Made by a program: the position numbers and the translations under genes
The notes under the pieces: model-generated
Told to the model about the DNA's origin: nothing
Seen by the model: the letters and a program-made list of their open reading frames with translations, nothing else
Databases searched by the model: none
Assembly (NCBI GenBank): GCA_026416655.1
Contig: JAOAES010000062.1
Coordinates: 1 to 25,198 of the forward strand
Direction of reading: 5' to 3'
Source of the DNA: Fimbriimonadales bacterium
Lineage (GTDB): Bacteria; Armatimonadota; Fimbriimonadia; Fimbriimonadales; GBS-DC
Length of the DNA stretch: 25,198 nucleotides
Shown here: piece after piece, positions 15,805 to 22,963 of the stretch
Layout: every line of letters begins with the position of its first letter
How positions within the stretch are numbered: position 1 is the first letter of the stretch

Positions 15805-17160
15805 TCATTCCGTTCCTGGCTGTGGTTTCGTCCACATGCGTAGCATCGTGAAGCCGATTACGCCCGACAGAGCGGAGCCAGAGAGGATGCCCAGTTTTGC
15901 GTAGTTCAGTTCATCGCCAGCGAACGCCAGCCCGCCGATAAACAGCGCCATCGTGAAGCCGATGCCCGCCAAGAAGCCGACGCCGACAATGTGAACGAAG
16001 TTAATCCCCGTCGGCAGCTGCGCCAGCCCCAGCCGGACGGCGAGCCATGAGAAGAGCGCAATCCCCAGCGGCTTGCCAATCAGCAGTCCCAGCGCAACTC
16101 CCCAGATGACGCGGCTTGTCCAGTTGATTCCGTTCTCGCCGCCCAGGGGGACGCCCGCGTTCGCCAGCGCGAAAATCGGCATTATTGCGAATGCCACAAA
16201 GTAGTGCAGTTGATGCTCCAATCGCTGTAGAGGTGATTGCACGCGCAACGCCTCGCGCTCGATTGCCTCCACTGCCGACTGCTGTTCGGGGCTGAGGATA
16301 ATGGTGCGTTCCACCGTGGGCTGGTCAAACTGGTTCAGGTACTCTCGCACGCGCACGAGGAACAGTTCAGGGTCAATTCGGGAGCGTACGGGGATGGCGA
16401 ACGCGCCCAGCACGCCCGCTACCGTTGCATGGACGCCCGACTTGAGCATAAAAAACCACATGCCCAGCCCGACGATGAAGTAAAGCACGGCGTTGCGCAC
16501 GCCCAGTCGGTTCATCGCAATCATGCCGCTCCAGAAAAGGAACGCATAGAGCAGCATGCCCGGCTTCAAGTTTTCGGTGTAGAACAGCGCAATCACCAGC
16601 ACGGCGCCGAGGTCGTCCACAATCGCCAGGGCGGTGAGGAACACTTTCAGCGCGAGGGGGGCGCGTGTTCCCAGCAGCGCGAGCGCGCCCAACGCGAAGG
16701 CGATGTCGGTCGCCATCGGGATGCCCCAGCCACGAATCTCGGGGGTTCCCCAGTTCAGCGCGACATAAATCAGCGCGGGCGCGAGCATTCCCCCCAGCGC
16801 GGCTGCCATCGACAGCGCGGCTTTGCGCGGCGAACGCAACTCGCCCACCAGCAGCTCGCGCTTGATTTCCATCCCCACCAGAAAGAAGAAAATCGCCATC
16901 AGCCCGTCGTTAATCCACAGCAGCAGGGGCTTAGCGATATCGATGAGGTCGCCGAAGCGCACCTCGACGGGCGTTTGCCAGAGGCGGAAGTAGTAGTCGC
17001 CCAGTGGCGAGTTCGCCCACACCATCGCGATAATCGCGCACGCCAGCAGCACGATGCCTCCTGCGCTCGCCTGCTTGGCGAACATCGCAAACGGCTTGAC
17101 AAGCCGCTCGATGGGCAGAGGGGGGAGTGTTTGCACCTTGGGAGGTCGTGTCGTCGCCAT
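15805..17160 (-). CDS. nhaA: Na+/H+ antiporter NhaA
   Basis: 451 residues and about 12 membrane helices. NhaA exports Na+ in exchange for two protons and supports pH and salt homeostasis. The ion-site aspartates are visible: Asp152 in PMATDIAFALGAL and Asp182-Asp183 in AIVDDLGAVLVIALFYT. The GVHATVAGVLGAF and VGFLAGIGFTMALFI blocks are also conserved. A hydrophilic insert of about 50 residues (roughly 265-315) lengthens a cytoplasmic loop compared with shorter NhaA proteins. It starts 3 nt after the fabI stop, so it is the second gene of a fabI-nhaA unit and has no promoter of its own that I can see. Confidence 0.94.
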   Translation of the reverse strand: MATTRPPKVQTLPPLPIERLVKPFAMFAKQASAGGIVLLACAIIAMVWANSPLGDYYFRLWQTPVEVRFGDLIDIAKPLLLWINDGLMAIFFFLVGMEIKRELLVGELRSPRKAALSMAAALGGMLAPALIYVALNWGTPEIRGWGIPMATDIAFALGALALLGTRAPLALKVFLTALAIVDDLGAVLVIALFYTENLKPGMLLYAFLFWSGMIAMNRLGVRNAVLYFIVGLGMWFFMLKSGVHATVAGVLGAFAIPVRSRIDPELFLVRVREYLNQFDQPTVERTIILSPEQQSAVEAIEREALRVQSPLQRLEHQLHYFVAFAIMPIFALANAGVPLGGENGINWTSRVIWGVALGLLIGKPLGIALFSWLAVRLGLAQLPTGINFVHIVGVGFLAGIGFTMALFIGGLAFAGDELNYAKLGILSGSALSGVIGFTMLRMWTKPQPGTE

Positions 17161-17163
17161 CGC

Positions 17164-17925
17164 CTACATGCCCAGAATGTGGTAGCCCGCGTCGACGTAG
17201 ATGACTTCGCCCGTAATCCCGCGCCCCATGTCGCTGAACAGGAACACGGCGGTATCGCCAACTTCATTGGGGTCGGTGTCGCGCTTGAACGGCGCGTGAT
17301 GGCGCACGTACTCCATCATAGAGGTGAAACCGCGAATGCCCCGCGCCGCCAGCGTGCTGACCGGACCCGACGAGATGGCGTTCACCCGAATCTGCCGCTC
17401 GCCGAGTTCGTAGGCGATATAGCGCACGCTCGCTTCCAGCGCGGCTTTCGCCACCCCCATCACATTGTAGCCCGGTACCACGCGCTCGCTCCCCAGATAG
17501 GTGAGCGTCAAGACCGACGCGCCGTCCGATAAAATCGGCTCCAGCGCGCGCGTCGCCGCCACAAAGGTATAGACGCTGGTCTCCAGCGCGATTTTGAACC
17601 CCTCGCGCGAGGTATCTAAATATCGCCCCACCAACTCCTCACGCAGCGCATACGCCACGCAGTGCGCCATAAAGTCCACCTGTCCCCAGCGGGCGCGCAG
17701 GGTGTCCACAACCTGTTGAATCTCTGCGTCGTTATTCAAGTCGCACTGCAGCGTGAAAGCGTCGGGCAGCTCGCTGGCGAGTGCGTTCACCTTCTCTTCG
17801 AAACGGTCGTTCTGATAGGCAATCGCAAGGCTTGCGCCGTGCGCGGCACAGCGTTGGGCAATCTTCCATGCCAGACTGTGCTGATTTGCCACGCCGAAAA
17901 TGACGCCTTTCTTCCCTGTGAGCAT
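17164..17925 (-). CDS. fabI: Enoyl-[acyl-carrier-protein] reductase FabI
   Basis: 253 residues, short-chain dehydrogenase fold. FabI does the last reduction of each fatty-acid elongation cycle, using NADH. The divergent nucleotide motif GVANQHSLAWKIA, the catalytic set Tyr143, Tyr153 and Lys160 (TYLGSERVV, then YNVMGVAK) and the RVNAISSGPVSTLAA block are those of FabI. The two tyrosines and lysine keep the characteristic 10- and 7-residue spacing. AGGAGG lies 6 nt before the ATG and a -10 box 22 nt upstream. It is followed by nhaA after 3 nt, an odd functional pairing. Confidence 0.96.
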   Translation of the reverse strand: MLTGKKGVIFGVANQHSLAWKIAQRCAAHGASLAIAYQNDRFEEKVNALASELPDAFTLQCDLNNDAEIQQVVDTLRARWGQVDFMAHCVAYALREELVGRYLDTSREGFKIALETSVYTFVAATRALEPILSDGASVLTLTYLGSERVVPGYNVMGVAKAALEASVRYIAYELGERQIRVNAISSGPVSTLAARGIRGFTSMMEYVRHHAPFKRDTDPNEVGDTAVFLFSDMGRGITGEVIYVDAGYHILGM

Positions 17926-17947
17926 AGAGAACCTCCTGTCGGGGGAT

Positions 17948-17953
17948 ATTGTA
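17948..17953 (-). promoter_or_regulatory. -10 box (GGTACAAT) of fabI-nhaA
   Basis: On the minus strand TACAAT follows GGG, 22 nt before the ATG at 17925, with AGGAGG (17932-17937) between. It is back to back with the ccmC promoter, whose -10 starts 34 bp away at 17987. Confidence 0.55.
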
Positions 17954-17986
17954 CCCCCTTAGAACCTGCGACGTGGGGGCGTGAGG

Positions 17987-17992
17987 TACAAT
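17987..17992 (+). promoter_or_regulatory. -10 box (GGTACAAT) of ccmC
   Basis: TACAAT preceded by GG, 9 nt before ATG 18002; no Shine-Dalgarno sequence. It argues against an in-frame GTG at 17981 as the start. Divergent from the fabI promoter. Confidence 0.55.
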
Positions 17993-18001
17993 TACCCCGC
18001 T

Positions 18002-18772
18002 ATGCGCGTTGCGTTCTGGCTGGCGGGGCTTGGGATGTTCGTCCTGACCCTGATTGCGTTCTATTGGGTGCCGCCCGCACAGGACTTTCGCGACCCCGGC
18101 TCGGCGCGGATTATCCTGTTCCATGTGCCCGCGGCGATTACCTGCACGCTCTGCTTTCTGGCGGGGGGCTTCTTCGGCTGGCGGTATCTGCGCCATCGCG
18201 AACCGCTGGACGACGCTCGCGCCGCCGCCGCGAACGAGGTCGGCATGACGCTCGGCATCGTCACGTTGCTGACCGGGATGGTCTTCGCGACGATGCAGTG
18301 GGGCAAGCCGTGGCACTGGGACCCGCGCCAGACGAGCTTCCTGCTCCAACTGATGATATACGCAGCCTATTTCGCGTTGCGCAGCTCGGTGGAAGACGAC
18401 CGCCGTCGCGCCGCCGTCAGTTCAGGGTATACCGTGTTCGCCGCGCTCACCGTGCCCCTGCTGGTGTTCATCCTGCCTCGCCTGCCGATGTTCAAGGAGG
18501 TCTCGCTGCACCCCAGCAACGTGATGGCGAGCAAAGAGGGGCTGGACTGGTTCTATCGGGCGGGCGTCTATCTCGGCTTTCTAACCTACTGGCTCCTGGC
18601 GTTCGGGCTGTACCGACTGCGCATGGCGACCTTTATCCTGGAGGCGCGAATTCATGAACTGGCAGACCGCATTGAGCATCAGCATCCTCATCGTGTGGGC
18701 TGGAATCTTCGTGTACCTGGTGTGGCTTCAGGCACGGATGGCGAGACTTCAGAGACGCCTGCAGGAACTTGA
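18002..18772 (+). CDS. ccmC: Cytochrome c maturation protein CcmC (heme handling)
   Basis: 256 residues with six membrane helices. CcmC belongs to the heme-handling protein family and loads heme onto CcmE in system I cytochrome c maturation. The tryptophan-rich WWD-type motif is WGKPWHWDPRQTS (100-112), and the flanking histidines are His41 (RIILFHVPAA) and His170 (VSLHPSN). The protein should end soon after the sixth helix, around residue 215. The last 40 residues (hydrophilic, ending TSETPAGT) overlap a ccmD-like gene in another frame, so the tail may be read-through of a lost stop. No ccmA, B, E, F, G or H is in the window. Confidence 0.88.
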   Translation: MRVAFWLAGLGMFVLTLIAFYWVPPAQDFRDPGSARIILFHVPAAITCTLCFLAGGFFGWRYLRHREPLDDARAAAANEVGMTLGIVTLLTGMVFATMQWGKPWHWDPRQTSFLLQLMIYAAYFALRSSVEDDRRRAAVSSGYTVFAALTVPLLVFILPRLPMFKEVSLHPSNVMASKEGLDWFYRAGVYLGFLTYWLLAFGLYRLRMATFILEARIHELADRIEHQHPHRVGWNLRVPGVASGTDGETSETPAGT

Positions 18773-18791
18773 GGAACAGGGACGCGAGTAG
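18654..18791 (+). CDS. ccmD: Small CcmD-like membrane protein
   Basis: A 45-residue product: a short start (MNWQTALS), one membrane helix (ISILIVWAGIFVYLVWLQ) and a basic, helical, coiled-coil-like tail (RMARLQRRLQELEEQGRE). CcmD has exactly this size and layout and sits next to ccmC in many operons; it helps release heme-loaded CcmE from CcmC. It starts in frame 3 inside the 3' part of ccmC and overlaps it by 119 bp, which is unusually long. Position, size and topology support the call; CcmD sequences are too variable to prove it by motif. Confidence 0.65.
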   Translation: MNWQTALSISILIVWAGIFVYLVWLQARMARLQRRLQELEEQGRE

Positions 18792-18920
18792 CATTTCTCA
18801 AGTGGGGACTCCTGGCAATTCGCATGCGAGTTTGCCAGCGTCGTGAATTGGCGAGTGCCTCAAATATTGGCTCGGAGACCAACGGGAGCATGTCTCGCAT
18901 TCCCAGAAGCTTCACCTAAC

Positions 18921-19628
18921 CTAAAATCGCTCATGCACCGATAACCTGCCCTGGATTAGCACCCGATAGCCTCGCTGCGTGATTTCCGCTTCGGTGACTG
19001 ACGCCTTCGCTTCCGCGCGTAGCGCGTGCAACTGCGCCTCCAGTGCCTGCGCCGCTGCACGGAGCCACGCTTCCTCTCCCGGCGCGTTGCAGACGAACGG
19101 TTCGCCCAGTCGCAAATAGGCGCGCGGATACTGGTGATAACTCGGCTCGATGTACATCGCCAGCGGTAGCACGACGGCTTCGGGGACGCGCTGCGCAAGC
19201 CAGTGCAGCGACCGCTGGAACGGCAACAGACGCTCCGTGTCGCCATGGAGCACGCCCTCAGGAAACAATAGCAACGCGGCGTCGGGCGACTGGAGCCGCT
19301 TCAGCGTGCATCGCACTGTGCGTGCCCGTGCTGCCGCATCGTCCGGAGGGAACGGCAACGCCCCCACCGCCCCAAACGGCGGAAACCGCCGATACGCCTC
19401 CATCCACGCCAGCGGGCGTCGCCCCCACGAGCGAATCAACCAATACCCCAGATAGCCGTCCCACCAGTAATGATGATTCGCGTACAGAATCAGCGGTTTC
19501 GGCTCCGAGGGGGGCGCGCCCCGCACATAGACCGCCCGAAAGTGCGCCCGCAAACTGCGCCCAATCAGCCAGTCCACAAACCGCGCCTGCAACCTTATGA
19601 CGGCGCTCGATAGACCCGCCCTTTCCAT
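18921..19628 (-). CDS. PlsC-like acyltransferase
   Basis: 235 residues. The HX4D catalytic motif is NHHYWWDGY (His52, Asp57), followed by the acyl-acceptor motif FPEG (122-125), as in the lysophosphatidate acyltransferase superfamily. I choose ATG 19628 (MERAGLSS) because further upstream the frame only shadows the glycosyltransferase gene. This start lies inside that gene's last 34 bp, so the two are translationally coupled. The N-terminus is amphipathic and the protein probably sits on the inner membrane. Coupling to a CrtQ/CruC-type glycosyltransferase suggests it acylates the sugar of a glycosylated lipid or carotenoid, in the manner of CruD; that is inference. Confidence 0.8.
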   Translation of the reverse strand: MERAGLSSAVIRLQARFVDWLIGRSLRAHFRAVYVRGAPPSEPKPLILYANHHYWWDGYLGYWLIRSWGRRPLAWMEAYRRFPPFGAVGALPFPPDDAAARARTVRCTLKRLQSPDAALLLFPEGVLHGDTERLLPFQRSLHWLAQRVPEAVVLPLAMYIEPSYHQYPRAYLRLGEPFVCNAPGEEAWLRAAAQALEAQLHALRAEAKASVTEAEITQRGYRVLIQGRLSVHERF

Positions 19629-20734
19629 AGAATCGCGCCTCGCCGATACCACCATACCGACCGCGCCAGCGTCAGCAACCCCAGCACCACGCTGAACGGA
19701 TAGAACAGCCCCAGCCAAAACGGCAAGCGTACCACCTGCGCCGAAAGCCCGAAGAGGACAATCGCCGTCAGCACCGCAACCGCCGCCAGACCGCGCTCAG
19801 CGGGCAGGAGCAACGCTCCCAGCGGAAAGAGATACACCAGCGCCAGCATCAACCCCACGAACACGGCTGTCGGTACCGTGCGACAAATAGCGACGGCGTT
19901 CTTCGCGAAGCCATTCATCGCATCGCGCAGCGTGGGATACATCGAGACGGTCAAATAGTCCCGTGCATCCAGCAACCGCACCACCCCGCCGTGCCGCTTC
20001 ACCAACGCTGCCAGCGCGACATCCTCCAGCACCGCGCTGCGCACGAAAAAGTGGGGCAGCCAGCGCGCATAGTCGTCCTTGCGGAACGCCAGTGCCTGAC
20101 CGTTCGCAAAAGCAAACGCAGGGTTCGGATGGCGCTCCGCCAGCGTCAGGGGAAGTAGCGTGAACACGGAGAACGGAACCATCAGCTTCAGCAGCGCGAC
20201 GGGCAGGCTACTCGGCGTGAAGGCGGGGATAGCGCTTACCAGCTGGGCGTCGGTCGTCGCGAGGTAGCTCTGCAGCGCGTCGATGAAACCCGCCCCACAG
20301 CGCAGGTCGGCGTCCAGAAACAGTAGCCAGTCGCCCTGCGCCCGCGCCGCGAGCTGATAGCACGCCCAGTTCTTGCCGACCCACCCGTCGGGGCGCGGCG
20401 CACTGCGAAACCATCGGACGCCCAGCCGCGCGGCATGCGCTTCCAGCCACTCCGTCGTGCCGTCGTCCGAGCCGTCGTCGCACACCCAGCACTCTACGCC
20501 CTGCCTCAGTTGAGACGCGAGGCTCTCCAGCAGGTGGGGGAGGTTCCCGATCTCGTTGCGGGCAGGGATGAGGAGGGAAAGGTTTGCCCTCACCCCCGAC
20601 CCCCTCTCCCACGCCGTGGGAGAGGGGGTTAGGGGGTGAGGGCAAACACAAGCCCGCCGCCTGCGCCAGTACGCCAGATTGAAGAGCAAAATCCCCAGCT
20701 GTACGCCCAGCACGCCCAGTATCAGCAGCCACAC
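19595..20734 (-). CDS. GT2 glycosyltransferase, CrtQ/CruC-like, with repeat-encoded insert
   Basis: 379 residues. An N-terminal helix (1-22) is followed by a basic stretch and, at residues 30-51, a segment encoded by the palindromic repeat (CPHPLTPSPTAWERGSG). The GT-A domain then begins at NLSLLIPARNE (51-61), with DDGSDDGT (86-93), GWVGKNWAC (117-125) and the metal-binding DAD (141-143). Three or four C-terminal helices end with a WKGRVYR motif. The architecture matches carotenoid and hopanoid-type GT2 enzymes that glycosylate a membrane-embedded acceptor. It begins with GTG 33 bp after the phosphatase gene and overlaps the acyltransferase gene. The acceptor lipid is not known. Confidence 0.85.
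   Translation of the reverse strand: MWLLILGVLGVQLGILLFNLAYWRRRRACVCPHPLTPSPTAWERGSGVRANLSLLIPARNEIGNLPHLLESLASQLRQGVECWVCDDGSDDGTTEWLEAHAARLGVRWFRSAPRPDGWVGKNWACYQLAARAQGDWLLFLDADLRCGAGFIDALQSYLATTDAQLVSAIPAFTPSSLPVALLKLMVPFSVFTLLPLTLAERHPNPAFAFANGQALAFRKDDYARWLPHFFVRSAVLEDVALAALVKRHGGVVRLLDARDYLTVSMYPTLRDAMNGFAKNAVAICRTVPTAVFVGLMLALVYLFPLGALLLPAERGLAAVAVLTAIVLFGLSAQVVRLPFWLGLFYPFSVVLGLLTLARSVWWYRRGAILWKGRVYRAPS
20583..20646. repeat. GC-rich palindromic repeat, in-frame inside the GT2 gene
   Basis: Outer inverted arms TTTGCCCTCACCCCC and GGGGGTGAGGGCAAA enclose an inner hairpin CCCTCTCCCACGCCGTGGGAGAGGGGG. The core is nearly identical to the element at 445-537. No direct target duplication is visible. 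On the coding (minus) strand it contributes residues 30-51 of the glycosyltransferase without a stop. Confidence 0.85.
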
Positions 20735-20739
20735 GCGAT

Positions 20740-20745
20740 AGGATA
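20740..20745 (-). promoter_or_regulatory. Possible -10 box (GGTATCCT) before the GT2 gene
   Basis: On the minus strand TATCCT follows GGG, but only 5 nt separate it from GTG 20734. Either the start is slightly further in, or this is chance and the gene is read from the upstream phosphatase promoter. Confidence 0.3.
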
Positions 20746-20767
20746 CCCGCGCGTTTCGCCCGCGCCT

Positions 20768-21769
20768 TTACCCCCACAGCAGCTCCATCAGCAACGGCTC
20801 GTACTTTCGGCGCAGTGCGATGTTCGCATATCCAATCCAGCCGACAGGCGCACGGATGTCCAACGGCGCACGCAACGGCTCGCCCCGCAGGTCGGTAATC
20901 TGCACGCCCAGCTCGTGTGCAATCAGCACGGTGCAGATGTCGTAGGGATGGCAGGTCAACGGCGCGATGGGCAGTCCCATCCGGGCGAACGCCCACGGGC
21001 GCAGGTCAGCAATCAGGCGGTCGCGCCCGCTCAACAGCTCGAAGAGTTGCCCACCCGTTGAGGCGTACTGGTCTTCGAACACGAGGGGGTTGACGCTTTC
21101 GCCCAGTGCGCGCGCCCAAAACGCCGCTTCTAACTCGGCGATGGCGAGCTTCCCTTCAGGGAACAGTTTGACGAACGAGGCGAAACCGTGTTCCAGCGTC
21201 TCAGCGCGGCTGGGCGTGAGGGGGGTGGGCTGAATCTCGCCTGTGAGCATATTGTGCAGCTCGGCGTGCGCGCCCTTGCCGCGAATCGCCCAAAGGTGAT
21301 ACGCCAGGTACTGGCGCGTGGTAGGCAGCTCGGTCTGCATCGCGAGCAGGAGGTGTTCTAAGGTCGTTTCACGCCCGAAGTTCGGGGCAATCGCGCTCAG
21401 CAGCCACGCACTGCGCTTATCGTACATCAGGGGGCGCGTGCCGTCGATGGGGTCGACAATCAGCAGGAACTCCGCCTCGCGGGCGGACGTCCCTTCTGGC
21501 AGGGGATACCAACCGTCCTCGCCAATCCCCTCGGCGATAAGCACAAACGGCGACTCCTGCGCCCACTCCCGGCAAAGGTCAATCAGCAACGTTTCGAGGT
21601 GCGCGTCGATAGCGTACTGGGTGTCGCCGCCCGCGTCGTGGCTCACCTGCGCCAGCACGGCGGGGTTTTGGGAACGCATGTGGCGATACAGGTGGTCGCG
21701 CAAGCGCAGATGTAGCTGGCGCAGGCGGTTCAGGTAAAAGCTCATCTCTCGGCTGAGCAACAGGCTCAT
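20768..21769 (-). CDS. Inositol monophosphatase-family phosphatase
   Basis: 333 residues, first gene of the three-gene minus-strand unit. The metal-binding signature is DPIDGT (106-111), with upstream Glu80 in IAEGIGED and a late Asp in HPYDICTVLIAHELG, a variant of the family WD motif. The IMPase/FBPase family removes phosphate from inositol phosphates, sugar phosphates or PAP with Mg2+. The protein is about 60 residues longer than typical IMPases, through an extended N-terminus and a middle insert. No sequence feature fixes the substrate; its neighbours hint at a sugar or lipid head-group phosphate. The start at 21769 is backed by a -10 box 10 nt upstream; an internal ATG at 21745 is an alternative. 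Confidence 0.82.
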   Translation of the reverse strand: MSLLLSREMSFYLNRLRQLHLRLRDHLYRHMRSQNPAVLAQVSHDAGGDTQYAIDAHLETLLIDLCREWAQESPFVLIAEGIGEDGWYPLPEGTSAREAEFLLIVDPIDGTRPLMYDKRSAWLLSAIAPNFGRETTLEHLLLAMQTELPTTRQYLAYHLWAIRGKGAHAELHNMLTGEIQPTPLTPSRAETLEHGFASFVKLFPEGKLAIAELEAAFWARALGESVNPLVFEDQYASTGGQLFELLSGRDRLIADLRPWAFARMGLPIAPLTCHPYDICTVLIAHELGVQITDLRGEPLRAPLDIRAPVGWIGYANIALRRKYEPLLMELLWG

Positions 21770-21779
21770 GGCGTAGGGG

Positions 21780-21785
21780 AGTTTA
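21780..21785 (-). promoter_or_regulatory. -10 box (GGTAAACT) of the phosphatase-GT2-acyltransferase unit
   Basis: On the minus strand TAAACT follows GG with 10 nt to ATG 21769 and no Shine-Dalgarno sequence. Divergent from the rtcA promoter, whose -10 begins 15 bp away. Confidence 0.4.
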
Positions 21786-21799
21786 CCTTATCAATCGGG

Positions 21800-21805
21800 T
21801 ATAAT
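21800..21805 (+). promoter_or_regulatory. -10 box (GGTATAAT) of rtcA
   Basis: TATAAT preceded by GGG, 9 nt before ATG 21815, no Shine-Dalgarno sequence. One of the clearest leaderless-type promoters in the window. Confidence 0.6.
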
Positions 21806-21814
21806 GAGGTCAAG

Positions 21815-22963
21815 ATGATGACGCACTCAAATGTAGGCGATATTCTAAAAATCGACGGCTCTTATGGTGAAGGCGGCGGGCAGATACTGAGAACGGCGTT
21901 AGCCTTATCAATGATCACGGGTCAGCCAGTAGAGTTTTACAATTTGCGTGTTAAGCGTCCGAACCCGGGTTTGCAACCTCAGCATCTGACCGCCATTCAT
22001 GCCGCCGCCACGATTAGCAACGCGCGCGTGGAAGGCGCAATGATTGGCTCTACGGAGCTGCGGTTTGAGCCGGGCGAGGTCGCAGGCGGAGAGTTTCTGT
22101 TCGATATTGAGGACATCTCGGGGCAAGGCTCCGCGGGCGCGCTCGCGCTCATTGCGCAGACGGTGCTGCTGCCCCTCGCGCTCAAGGGTCAGTCAGCGAA
22201 GATTACGCTGTTGGGCGGTACGCACGTCGGTTGGAGTCCGGGCACAGACTATCTGGAGTACGTCTACCTGCCTGCGCTGCGTCACTTCGGGGTCGAGGCG
22301 CGCATCGAGACCTTAGAAGCGGGGTTCTACCCGCGGGGCGGCGGGCGTGCTGTGCTGTATGTCGAGCCGGCGAGCTTGCCCCTCAAGCCCATCGACTGGC
22401 GCGAGCGCGGGCGTCTCAAGCGTGTCCGTATCATTTTTACGCTGTCTAATCTGCCTGAGAACATCCTGCGACGCGGCGACCAGGCGGCGGAGACGCTCAT
22501 CGGCTTGATGGGACTCCAGCCGGAGTTTGTGCATCGCGTGCTGCCCTCGCGCGGGTTCGGACTCTCCGTAACGCTCACGGCGGAAGCAGAACACGGCTAC
22601 GCGGGCTTCATTCGCTTAGGGCGGCGCGGCGTCGCCATCGAGCAGGTCGTCGAAGAGGCGTGGAACGAGTTCACTGCGTGGGCGAAGACCCGCACCGCCG
22701 TCGACTACTTCCTGTCCGACCAGCTGATTCTGCCCTCGCTGTTTGCCAGCGGCGCAAGCGCGTGGACCACTCATCGCGCTACCAGCCACCTGCGCACGCT
22801 GCTCTGGCTCGTGCCACAGATGGTTAAAACGGGCGTAGAGCTGACCCAACTCGCGGAAGGCGGCGTGCTGGTGCGCATTATGCCCGGCGAGGAGAACATC
22901 AGCATCGCTTCCAACGGCAAGTCGTCATACATCGACGAAGAAACGGAGTCGCCAGACTTCTGA
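21815..22963 (+). CDS. rtcA: RNA 3'-terminal phosphate cyclase RtcA
   Basis: 382 residues. RtcA uses ATP to turn an RNA 3'-phosphate into a 2',3'-cyclic phosphate through an enzyme-AMP intermediate. IDGSYGEGGGQILRTALALS (13-32) is the family's N-terminal signature, followed by RPNPGLQPQHL, GGEFLFDIED, GGTHVGWSPGTDYLE (134-148) and GFYPRGGG. The likely adenylated nucleophile is His325 in ATSHLRTLLWL. The protein is about 40 residues longer than common RtcA, mostly at the ends. It converges on the archease gene with a 39-bp 3' overlap. The ligase RtcB is not in the window. Confidence 0.94.
   Translation: MMTHSNVGDILKIDGSYGEGGGQILRTALALSMITGQPVEFYNLRVKRPNPGLQPQHLTAIHAAATISNARVEGAMIGSTELRFEPGEVAGGEFLFDIEDISGQGSAGALALIAQTVLLPLALKGQSAKITLLGGTHVGWSPGTDYLEYVYLPALRHFGVEARIETLEAGFYPRGGGRAVLYVEPASLPLKPIDWRERGRLKRVRIIFTLSNLPENILRRGDQAAETLIGLMGLQPEFVHRVLPSRGFGLSVTLTAEAEHGYAGFIRLGRRGVAIEQVVEEAWNEFTAWAKTRTAVDYFLSDQLILPSLFASGASAWTTHRATSHLRTLLWLVPQMVKTGVELTQLAEGGVLVRIMPGEENISIASNGKSSYIDEETESPDF

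Noticed and set aside
16237..17532. Long open frame of 431 codons on the plus strand
   Set aside because: It is exactly antisense to nhaA and fabI, which have clear catalytic residues; its product is a His/Arg/Gln-rich composition artefact of GC-rich codons.
17981..18001. GTG start for ccmC
   Set aside because: It precedes the -10 box TACAAT; ATG 18002 gives the expected membrane-helix start.
18808..18856. Imperfect inverted repeat ACTCCTGGCAATTC / GAATTGGCGAGT between ccmD and the acyltransferase gene
   Set aside because: Mismatched stem with a loop of about 23 nt and no T-run; not convincing as a terminator, though its place between convergent genes would suit one.
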